Source: Amorphophallus konjac (taxonomy: Eukaryota > Streptophyta > Magnoliopsida > Alismatales > Araceae). Taken from it: DNA of 64,000 nt. Location of the stretch: contig JAHNEJ010001959.1 in the NCBI GenBank assembly GCA_022559845.1, forward strand, positions 124,001 to 188,000, read 5' to 3'. Positions 43,878 to 54,217 of this stretch are shown one piece after another (the first letter of the stretch is position 1; each line of letters opens with the position of its first letter). The position numbers and the translations under genes were made by a program. The notes under the pieces were generated by a model. It did not search any database. It was not told the origin of the DNA and worked only from the letters and a program-made list of their open reading frames with translations.

Positions 43878-46800
43878 TGTAACACCCCGGTTAAATAATA
43901 AAATACAAAAGTAAAATTTTGAAATATGTATTGGAATTAAAAGTTATTTCCTTGCTATTTTATGGCTTCAATGATTTTCTTAATATTGTTTATTTTTGAA
44001 AGTGTCCAAATTATATCAATAATTATTTTTATACAATTACCATAAAAGACCTTAATATTCCAAGACACAATCGAATTTTTCTTCGATGAATTGAATTTAA
44101 TAGGTATAAATTAAATTAATCGAATTTCACCCATAGGCCAAAGTTCTGACTAATTTCTAAAAATATGAAAAAATTATATTCTTGTAGAGAACGAAGTTTT
44201 AACAATAATGTCAACTGGGCCGACCCCTAATAAAAATTAATTAGGCTGAATTAAGGAGTTTTTAGCCAAAATCGTTATTCTTAATAGATCAACCTTAATC
44301 GATCAAATTCGAGCCCAATTCTCAACCAATCGAGCCCAAACCAGGTCCAAATGATAGGTTAACCCTAGTAGATCGTTTCCCCTCTAAACCCTAGCCTCTA
44401 GAGCCTTCTCTTGGGCGGCGGCGCGATTTGGTCAAGGTGCGAGATTTTGCCGATTTTCTTCCTTGGACTCCTGAGTCCAATTCGACCTCTAGAAGCCTCC
44501 TTGGACGCCATAAGTAGAGGGCTTGGTAGCCCTAGAACCCCATTTGCATCTCCAACAGACGGCGTGACCTTGGTGGCCGATCGACGGCGTATTAGGGCGA
44601 GGATCGACGGGTGTTCGCGGATTAGGGTTTTGGCGTCTTCCTCTTTCTTCCTCGATTAAAGTAGGTTTCTCTCAGGCCCAACCTTAATTAAACCATACCA
44701 TGACATGCACCTCGAAGTCCTCTTTTATTTGATCATGTTTTGCCCAATTTTTATGATCTATATCGTGCGAATTCATCGTTTCATTGAGAGCATGTGATTA
44801 GGGTTTTTCTGCATTCCTTTTTCGTCTGATTATGTAGGCTAATCGAAGTCAAATCTTGAGATTGATCATGCCTTCTTGTTCGTTTTTAAGTTCTCTTTCG
44901 ATTGATAGTAGTTTGCCCAATTTTTATGAAGTATATAGATCGAATTAAGCTTTTCATTTGACATGTATCGGGTTGTCACCGTTCTGGGCATGGCGAGCAT
45001 TGAACGGCCCTAACAGAGACCGCTTATTGTTCCGCGGTCGCACGACAGACCGTTTGTTTGGACTGAGCGGCCTCCAGTTAGACCGCTTATATGTCAAGCG
45101 GCCACGAGATTGACCGTCGTTATACGGCGGGGTTCCAAGTGGAGCGGCCCTCAAATGACCGTCTAAAGAAAGGAACGGCCCCTCGATAGACCGTGTTATG
45201 GCGGTGGGTTTTCAAAAGAAAAGAGGAGTTGCGTTGGTTCTGAGCGGTCCTCCTCTGACCGTCGAATGCATTGAGCGATCTATATATAGACCATGTTTTT
45301 AACCCTGTTTCAGTAAAATGTTACTCGTTTCCAGCATGTTGTTCTATTTTTCGTGATTAGATAATATGATTTTAGGGCTTAAATTTGTAGTATGAACACA
45401 CTAATGACTAGGATTCATGAAATATTTGATCTAAGGTCTAATTCTCATCCAATTATGTTATCCTTTCCATGTTCACCTTTCATGTATCCTAGTTTAATTG
45501 AAAAGAAAGTAGATTAATATGCTTGATCAAGTGATTAGTTGCAATTCAGTTGTATAGTTAAAACTTATTTTAAGGTCGTGCCACTCCGGTGGTGGCGACT
45601 GGACCGAATGTCTAGTTTTCGTTGATTGTGAACTAGTAAATTCATGGACATCGAATTACCTCTCCGTTGGATATTCCTTCCGCCGGACTAGGTGTTCATG
45701 TTCCGAGGCCTCCGTAAGCCCCCGTGAGCCTGGGATTCCCACTAGGACTCCAGGCGGGTTGTACCCACAAGCCTGAACCTTCGGACTCGATCGAATCGCA
45801 TGATTTGGTCCTAAAATGGAACTGGGGTTGTCCTGTTGTTAGCGGCCTTTCTGGGACAGCTACTGTCAGTACGCAGACTAGAATTGACCGTCTAGATTGC
45901 TGAACGGTCCTTGGGTGACCGTATACGTCTGGCATATGCACCGACCTTCCAGCACATGCACCAACCTCCCTGGCTTGTGCCCCGACCTTCTGGGTGCGTC
46001 GACCTCTGTTTGTAAATGGCACCTTTTGGACCGTTCTATGTTGGGCGGCCCAGTTAGGACCGTTTACACTTGCTTGAGGCCCAGGGACCCCCCCTTGCTC
46101 TGAGCGGCCTCCCTGGAGACCATTTATATGATTGAACGACCCACCTAGGACCGTTTACATTCTCAGTATTACTTGTAGCGATCCATTTTAGACCGTCTAC
46201 TTTGTCTTAGCGGTCCTTTGCTGACCGTTTCACATTCCAGCTTTCCGAAATTGATGGTTTCACGGTTTTAATATATGTAAGCTACTCTAGCCTAACTAGG
46301 CTATTGTACCTCAAATTTTTGACCTATTGTTAGGTCTACTGTTGACATTTATCTATTCAAGAGTCACTTCTTTAAATGACTATTCCTCTCGATTAATGAG
46401 CTTATTGCTGGAATCTCAAGAAAATCAATGTTCTTACACATTTTTCATTGATTACATGAGCTTGATCTTGTAACTCTTGGCCATCATTATTCGTGGATGT
46501 CTAGATTTCGTGGGATCTATGATCCAAACAAATCAATGCGACGGTAAACACATTAAAGGGCCCAGTCTGGTCTTGGGAGGCGCACCCGAAAAGCACTTGA
46601 TCCCCGGGGAGGTGAATGACTAGGTGTGGCATTTGGCACCGGTACTATCTAGTGTGTTGAGTCTACGACATTCTACATCCTCGTGAACTTGCTATTCATG
46701 ATTGAAAGGGTGAAGTACCTGCTTGCGTGACATGACTCGACTCGACTTGACTTGAAATGGCCATTCATTGGAAAGTTATTGTTATTAGTGCTAGATATCT

Positions 46801-47310
46801 AGACTTGCAAGATTCCTTTCCATTTGTCTATGTCCATCGATTATCTTCTGGTTACTAATTTGCTTTATTGAGTTTCTTGCAGTATTCATACATTTATGAA
46901 ATGGTTAATTACTTAAATTATGCCTGATGATAGAGAGTAAATCCTACTGAGTTTTTCGCTCACCCCCTCTTATTTTCATCTTTTTCAGGTAACGCGGTAG
47001 GTGGAACGTTTGCAATTGGGATCGGGTCAGCGTGATCAAGTGAACCTGGAGCCTAGAGACTGGAGTCTTTTTATTTTCTTGAGTCTAGATAGTATTATGG
47101 TCTTGCTATTTTCTCTTCTTTATTTCTTTTATTGAGTCCACATTGTATTTAAATTCCAAATATCAATAAAAATCACATTTTCTCAAATTAATGGCCTCCA
47201 TGTGTTGAATATTATTTATTGTGTTTATTTATTTCTTCTCTATTATCATGACTGTTTCGCTGCCACGTTCCGAGCATCGCTTCCCGCTGCTATCGGTTCG
47301 GGGCGTGACA
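43878..47310 (+). repeat. C' LTR3 (3433 bp)
   Basis: TGTAACACCCCGG to GGGGCGTGACA, with the two inverted-repeat clusters at about 44995-45295 and 45840-46240. It shares variants with LTR1 near its start, LTR4 in the middle and LTR2 near its end. Confidence 0.95.
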
Positions 47311-47956
47311 GAAGTGGTATCAGAGCCTCGGTTGTTGAGTCCTAGGTTCTTGTCCGTAAGTATAGGTTACCCTAAGTAATAGGTCGTGTGATCCTTGTCA
47401 TCCCTCTTGTCACCTGGTGAGATCGGGTAGTGTCTCGGGTTAAGTAATAAAATATGTATAAGATTGCGTAGCACGACGCGTAAGGATAATAAAATTTTTA
47501 CCTTATAATTATTTTTGCAGGTGTTAAGCTCTTTTCGAAATGAAAGCAAGAGGATCTACGAGTAAGCTAAGGTTCAGTTTCGCTAGAAGGTGGCGAGTCC
47601 ATCGTAAAAAGATTCGAAGTAATAAGAAGAAAAGGAATAACCTTTCGCAATTGAAATATTTTCACTGTCACAAATTTGGTCATCTAATCAAAGAGTGCTG
47701 GCGAAGGAGCGGAGCGTGTCTTCGTTGCGGAAATAAAGATCATGTAATGGCTAAATTGGAACTGATTTCTATCAAATGAAGAATTATATAAGGTATCGTT
47801 CTCCCTTATCCTTAACTATAGTTAAATTCTTTTGCATTCCATTAGTTGTATAATTAACATGTTATTTTGATAGATAAGATCATCTTAGTTTAACTATTTG
47901 AATAGTTAATGGCGCTCGATGAATTTGGGGACCAAATTCATTAAAGTGGGGTAGGA
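47311..47956 (+). other. C' internal region 3 (PBS, damaged small gag, PPT)
   Basis: Starts GAAGTGGTATCAGAGCC. About 26 bases shorter than the others because of a deletion in the coding frame. The polypurine tract has a T (GTGGGGTAGGA). Confidence 0.9.
47540..47779 (+). pseudogene. Mini-Gag, C' unit 3, both knuckles damaged
   Basis: A 79-residue frame. The first knuckle has lost its first ligand (Tyr for Cys at position 40). A deletion after VMA removes the last Cys of the second knuckle and shifts the frame to a new tail (KLELISIK). By zinc-binding criteria this copy should not fold, unlike units 1 and 2. Confidence 0.75.
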
Positions 47957-50900
47957 TGTAACACCCCGGTTAAATAATAAAATACAAAAGTAAAATTTTG
48001 AAATATGTATTGGAATTAAAAGTCATTTCCTTACTATTTTATGGCTTCAATGATTTTCTTAATATCATTTATTTTTGAAAGTGGCCAAATTATATCAATA
48101 ATTATTTTTCTACAATTACCATAAAAAGACCTTCATATTCCAAGACACAATCGAATTTTTCTACGATGAATTGAATTTAATAGGTATAAATCAAATTAAT
48201 CAAATTTCACCTGTAGGGCAAAGTTCTGACTAATTTATAAAAATATGGAAAAATTATATTCTTGTAGAGAACGAAGTTTATAACAATAATGTCAACTGGG
48301 TTGACCCCTAATAAAAATTTAATTAGGCTGAATTAAAGAATTTTTAGCCAAAATCGTTATTCTTAATAGATCAACCTTAATCGATCAAATTCGCGCCCTT
48401 TTCTCAACCAATCGAGCCCAAACCAGACCCATTTGATAGGTTAACCCTAGTAGATCATTTCCCCTCCAAAACCCTAGCCTCTAGAGCCTTCTATCGACGG
48501 TAGCGGCACAGATTTGGTCAAGGTGCGAGATTTTTGCCGATTTTTCTTCCTTGGACTCCTGAGTCCAATTCGACCTCTAGAAGCCTCCTTGGACGCCATA
48601 AGTAGAGGGCTTTGGTAGCCCTAGAACCCCATTTGCATCTCAACAGACGGCGTGACCTTGGTGGCCGATCGACGGCGTATTAGGGCGAGGATCGACGGGT
48701 GTTCGCGGATTAGGGTTTTGGCATCTTCCTCTTTCTTCCTCGATTAAAGTAGGTTTCTCTCAGGCCCAACCTTAATTAAACCATACCATGACATGCACCT
48801 CGAAGTCCTCTTTTATTTGATCATGTTTTGCCCAATTTTTATGATCTATATCGTGTGAATTCAGCGTTTCATTGAGAGCATGTGATTAGGGTTTTTCTGC
48901 ATTCCTTTTTTGTCTGATTTATGTAGGCTAATCAAAGTCAAATCTTGAGATTGATCATGCCTTCTTGTTCGTTTTTAAGTTCTCTTTCGATTGATAGTAG
49001 TTTGCCCAATTTTTATGAAGTATATAGATCGAATTAAGCTTTTCATTTGACATGTATCGGGTTGTCACCGTTCTGGGCATGGCGAGCATTGAATGGCCCT
49101 AACAGAGACCGTTATTGTTCCGCGGTCGCACGACATACCGTTTGTTTGGACTGAGCGGCCTCCAGTTAGATCGATTATATGTCAAGCGGCCACGAGATTG
49201 ACCGTCGTTATACGGCGGGGTTCCAAGTGGAGCGGCCCTCAAATGACCGTCTAAAGAAAGGAACGTCCCTCGATAGACCGTGTTATGGCGGTGGGTTTTC
49301 AAAAGAAAAGAGGAGTTGCGTTGGTTCTGAGCGGTCCTCCTCTGACCGTCGAATGCATTGAGCGGTCCATATATAGACTATTTTTAACCCTGTTTCAGTA
49401 AAATGTTACTCGTTTCAGCATGTTGTTCTATTTTTCGTGATTAGATAATATGATTTTAGGGCTTAAATTTGTAGTATGAACACACTAATGACTAGGATTC
49501 ATGAAATATTTGATCTAAGGTCTAATTCTCATCCAATTATGTTATCCTTTCCATGTTCACCTTTCATGTATCCTAGTTTAATTGAAAAGAAAGTAGACTA
49601 ATATGCTTGATCAAGTGATAAGTTGCAATTAGTTGTATAGTTAAAACTTTTTTAAGGTCGTGCCACTCCGGTGGTGGCGACTGGACCGAATATCTCATTT
49701 TCCGTTGATTGTGAACTAGCAAATTCTTGGACATCGAATTACCTCTCTGTCGGATATTCCTTCCGCCGGACTAGGTGTTCATGTTCTGAGGCCTCCGTAA
49801 GCCCCCGCGAGCCTGGGATTCCCACTAGATGCTGGGCAGGGTTGTACCCACAAGCCTGAACCTTCAGACTCGATCGAATCGCATGATTTGGTCCTAAGAT
49901 GGAACTGGGTTGTCCTGTTGTTAGCGGCCTTTCTGGGATCGCTACTGTCAGTACGCGGCCCAGAATTGACCGTCTACATTACTGAACGGTCTTTAGGTGA
50001 CCGTATACGTCCCGCATATGCACCGACCTTCCAGTATATGCACCAACCTCCCTAGCTTGTGCACCGACCTTCTGGGTGCGTCGACCTCCGTTTGTAAACG
50101 GCACCTTTTGTACCGTTCTATGTTGGGCGGCCCAGTTAGGACCGTTTACACTTGCTTGAGGCCCAGGGACCCCCTCGCTCTGAGCGGCCTCCCTGGAGAC
50201 CGTTTATATGATTGAACGGCCCATCTAGGACCGTTTACATTCACAATATTGCTAGTAGCGGTCCATTTTAGACCGTCTACTTTATCTTAGCGGTCCTTTG
50301 CTGACCGTTTCACATTCCAGCTTTCCGAAAATTGATGTTTTCACGATTTTGAAATATGTAAGCTACTCTAGCCTAACTAGGCTATTGCACCTCAAATTTT
50401 TGACCTATTGTTAGGTCTACTGTCGACATTTATCTATTCAAGAGTCACTTCTTTAAATGACTATTCCTCTCAATTAATGAGCTTATTGCTGGAATCTCAG
50501 GAAAATAAATGTTCTTACACATTTTTACCTTGATTACATGAGCTTGATCTTGGAACGTTTGGCCATTCTATTCGTGGATGTCTAGATTTCATTAGATCTA
50601 TGATCCAAACAAATCAATGCTAAGGCAAACACATTAAAGGGCCCAGTCTAGTCCTGGGAGGCGCCCCGGAACTATACTTGATCCTTGGGGAGGTGAATGA
50701 CTAGGTGTGGCATTTGGCACCAGTACTATCTAGCGTGTTGAGTCTACGAAATTCCACATTCTCGTGAACTTGCTATTCATGCTTGAAAGCGTGAAGTACC
50801 TGCTTATGTGACATGACTCGACTCGACTTGACTTGAAATGGCCATTCATTGGAAAGTTATTGTTATCAGTGCTTGATATCTAGACTTGCAAGATTCCTTT

Positions 50901-51389
50901 CGTTTTGTCTATGTCTATCGATTATCTTCTGGTTACTAGTTTTCTTTATTAAGTTTCTCGCATTATTCATACATTTATGGAAATGGTTAATTACTGAAAT
51001 TATTCATGATGATAGAGTGTAATTCCTACAGAGTTTTTCGCTCACCCCCCCTATTTCCATCCTTTTCAGGTAACGCAATAGGTGGAACGTTTGCAATTGG
51101 GATCGGGTCAGCGTGATCGAGTGAACCTGGAGCCTAGAGACCGGTGTCTTTTTATTTTCTTGAGTCTAGATAGTATTGTGGTCTTGCTATTTTCTCTTCT
51201 TTATTTCTTTTATGGAGTCCACATTGTATTTAAATTCCAAATATCAATAAAAATCACATTTTCTCAAATTAATGGCCTCAATGTGTTAGATATTATTTAT
51301 TGTGTTTCTTTATTCAGCTCTTGCTATCACGACTGTTTCGTTGTACATTCCGAGCATCGCTTCCCGCTGCTATCGGTTCGGGCGTGACA
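47957..51389 (+). repeat. C' LTR4 (3433 bp)
   Basis: TGTAACACCCCGG to TTCGGGCGTGACA, then the outer duplication TCTAT. It shares variants with LTR2 near its start, LTR3 in the middle and LTR1 near its end. Inverted-repeat clusters are at about 49090-49385 and 49920-50320. Confidence 0.95.
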
Positions 51390-51394
51390 TCTAT

Positions 51395-51731
51395 GATCCA
51401 TAACCCCAATGCCTGGTGTTAATGGGACGCGGTCTGGTCCTCAGGGGAGCGCCCAAAAGTACTTGTGCCCATGGGAGTTGAATGACATGGTGTGACATTG
51501 CACCGAAGTGCTTGACTTGCTAGATTGATTTATGACATTCCATAGTTCGTGAATTACTTGACTTAAATACATGAAGTACTTGAATTACATAAAATACTTG
51601 ACTTGTACATACTTGCATGAAATGGGCAATTCCATAGTAATACTTTCTACATGATCATCATTTACTTGAACTTTACTTTTGATATCTTGTCAACTTGTGA
51701 TTCCATTCTTTACTCTCTCTCCTATTCATGT
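51395..51731 (+). repeat. H 3' LTR, piece 3
   Basis: Continues the H LTR after C' (GATCCATAACCCCAATGCCTGG to TACTCTCTCTCCTATTCATG) and aligns with about 11721-12060 of the 5' LTR. It stops where element E begins. CATGT (51727-51731) would be E's left target-site duplication. Confidence 0.9.
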
Positions 51732-51836
51732 TGTAGCAACCGTAGATTAAATATAGGGATAGAATTTCCCAAATTAGAGAGAGAGAGCTAGAAAGATAGA
51801 GGGAAAAGACCAGAGGGATGCCAGCATGGTCTTTAT

Positions 51837-54217
51837 TTGCTAGAGGAGGACCCACTGATCCCGTCCGTGGCTTTGGCCATGGCCGGTCGCAGGAGGGCCA
51901 AGGCAGCCTCCCGCCAGCCAGGCCCTCCTGCCGGTCTTCCTAACCCTCCGCAGATGTCTGATATCGCCTGTATGGGGGACCGTGATGCAAGCCACATCGG
52001 TTTTCACACAGACGACTCCTTGCTGCCCAAGTCTGCGTCTTCGGCAGATCTCGACGGAACGGACGCTCTACGCTTGCCAGACCACCAGCCCTCCATAGTA
52101 GGATGCCTGACATCGGACTCCACCTGGGCCCCTACCCCTGGTGGGCTGGCCACTGCTCTCGAGCCCGCGCTAGCAACGGTCCATGTTCCTCCAAGTCCTC
52201 ATCTCCACCTTGACCTAGATCTGCATCCTGCCCGTGCCACCGACAGTGGTCCCCCCTGCGTTGGTGGACTCGTACCGGTACCAAACTCTCCTTTTGGCAA
52301 AGATCCGTCTACCATCGCCGCTCCTGGCAGATCTACGATGGACCATAGCCTCTGTGGCCCTGCTCCGCTACACGCTTCGGCAGATGCTCCATCGCCGCAA
52401 GGACCCACTTCCTCATCCTCTGTCCTACCTGTTAGCCCTGTCCTGCCCCCAGCCACGGTTGTCTCATGGCCCCTCTCAGGAATCCCTTCACCTCGGGTGG
52501 TAGCCGCTCCAACCACTGCACCTGGATCTGTAGCGCCACCATCTGTGACTCCTCGGGTGGAATCTGCTCCAACTGCTGCGACTGGATCTGTTGCCCCATG
52601 ATCTGCGATTAAGCTGGCTGTAGGGCCGGCAACAGTCACAGCCGGTTCTGTAGATCGTCTGTCGTCTTCTAGTGTTACTACTGCTGTTTTTGTTGGGGCC
52701 CCGAGCGACCATGCTGATGGAAAGCCTTCTTTCGCACAGATTATTACGGCCTCTCACCCTCCTCCGCATGTGCCGATCACGGTCAAGGCCCCTGCTTTTA
52801 CTGATAGTGGCGAGCCTGCTTGTTTCTTTTCGGTGGTGAAATTGAAGCAATCTGAGATTCCCTTGAAGTTTTCCATTATTGCTAAGTGTTCTTATGGAAG
52901 GGCTTCGTTTCCGAAAATGAAATCTTACCTCACCCAAAGACTGAATTTGAAGGCCGAGTTCATTATTAGCGATCTTAATCCACGGCACATTCTACTCCGG
53001 TTTGTGGAAGAGGATGATTTTATAAAAGTATTGCTACGTAAAAGCATTTCCATTCAACGGTATTTACTTCGATTCTTTCGTTGGACGGCGGATTTCAATT
53101 TTGTGGTTGATCCCAGTTCTCTTCCTGTCTGGGTTGGCCTCCCGTTGTTGCCGGTAAATTTTTACAATGAAGATTTTCTTCGTTCCATTGCTGGTAACCT
53201 CGGACATGTTCTCAGGATCGACGATTGCACCTTAGCATGGACTCAGACTCAGGAGGCGTTAATTTGTATAGAGCTTGATATTTCAAAACCTCGCCTGGAT
53301 CGGATTTGGATTGGTTGTGGGTTTGATGGTTTTTGGCAGAAGGTTAATTACCACCGGGTTCCGTCCCTATGTGGATTTTGCAACAAACTGGGGCATCTCT
53401 CCTCTAGCTGCTCACACAAGATGAAACATGAGGCGGCTAAGATGGTGAACAACCGTTCTGATAAGCCTGCTGATAAGGGTTGAATGCTGTTGTTTGGTGG
53501 GAAGTGGCTGGCCATGCTCCTTGGGTTAACCTGGGTGCTTCATGTGCCATAGGAAAGGAACCTCTGCTGGAATCAAACTCCTTTAGCCCCCTACATCTAC
53601 ATGAGAACGTTGGTCCCTCATTAGTCCCTGCAGGGGTCCCTGTTGTGAGTAATGATGTGAATGCTGTTTGTGTGAATTCTGTTGTGGAGGGAAGCGCTTC
53701 GGGCATTGTTTCTAGACCGGATGGGGTCTCTGCTACAGCGGATGGGGTCTCTGTTGGTTCAAATAACTTTTCTTTGGATAGTGCTGGTGAGCTGCCTATT
53801 TTACAGGCGATTGGCCCGGTTATCTCTGTTGGTGATATTCCTGTTCCGCAGTGCTGTCCACCTGTTTCCATGGACAAGGCACCATCGTCTGGTCCGAGGT
53901 TGGAGCTGATGTTGATAGAGGATGAGCCGACTGTGGTGCTGGACCAGCCGTTGGTCTCATGTACCTCTGCGCAACCTGTGAGGAGTTCTGTTTCCGATAT
54001 TTCAACCTTTGTTAGCGGTGTCACTGTTCAACAAGCAAATTTGGACTTTATTCCCAATGTTGCAGAGAAGTCGAAGGCTGAGAATACTATTATGGCATCT
54101 TTGTCCATCCCAGGGGGTCCAACCCCTAGCGATCCAGTTCGTGGATTGGATCTTTCTTTACGGCTTACTCGCTGGCAGGCTAAAGCTGCTGGAGCTTCTC
54201 ATTCACTTTCCCAATGA
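51837..54217 (+). pseudogene. LINE ORF1 (DUF4283-like, CCHC), broken
   Basis: The first segment begins MLEEDPLIPSVALAMAGRRR and is rich in Pro, Ser and Ala, with a repeated APTAATGSVAP-like end. A TGA at 52599-52601 interrupts the frame, which then resumes in phase. The DUF4283-like core lies at about 52835-53300 (FSIIAKCSYGRASF, SDLNPRHILLRF, PVWVGLPLLP), followed by the knuckle CGFCNKLGHLSSSC. A frameshift near 53480 moves reading to 53480-54217, a Ser/Val-rich tail ending LTRWQAKAAG. The family protein binds LINE RNA. The stop TGA (54215-54217) overlaps the ORF2 ATG (54214-54216) as ATGA, the same arrangement as in the other LINE. A later in-frame ATG could be the real start; only the tail and core are well supported. 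Confidence 0.82.

Larger units (their letters stand above)
35671..51389 (+). mobile_element. Element C': concatemer of four LTRs and three internal regions
   Basis: LTRs at 35671-39091, 39762-43205, 43878-47310 and 47957-51389 alternate with internal regions 39092-39761, 43206-43877 and 47311-47956. Every LTR begins TGTAACACCCCGG and ends CGTGACA. Each internal region has a PBS (TGGTATCAGAGCC), a small zinc-knuckle frame and a PPT (GTGGGGGAGGA, or GTGGGGTAGGA before LTR4). Only the outer edges carry the duplication TCTAT (35666-35670, 51390-51394), so the whole 15.7 kb sits at one insertion site in the H 3' LTR and grew, or was born, as a chain with shared LTRs. No polymerase is present, so the units are non-autonomous. 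Confidence 0.95.
9919..51731 (+). mobile_element. Element H: old Tekay/Del-like chromovirus, host of the nested insertions
   Basis: A 5' LTR (9919-12482), a decayed gag-pol (12692-14817 and 21543-23815), a polypurine tract and a 3' LTR (from 23905) form one Ty3/Gypsy element. It is split by A' in the reverse transcriptase, by B' and C' in the 3' LTR, and by E, which begins at 51732. Each of the first three insertions has a 5-base target-site duplication, and H sequence resumes exactly after each. The 3' LTR pieces (23905-24345, 34306-35670, 51395-51731) align in order with 9919-12060 of the 5' LTR. The rest of the 3' LTR should lie beyond the right edge. H is therefore the oldest member of the nest. 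Confidence 0.9.

Noticed and set aside
36638..46022. Similar 66-141-residue minus-strand frames repeated in the C' LTRs
   Set aside because: They arise from the inverted-repeat clusters, differ in length between LTRs and have no domain.
35671..51389. 4.1-kb tandem satellite DNA
   Set aside because: PBS, PPT, TG...CA ends and a single flanking duplication show a retrotransposon concatemer; a satellite would not have these at each junction.
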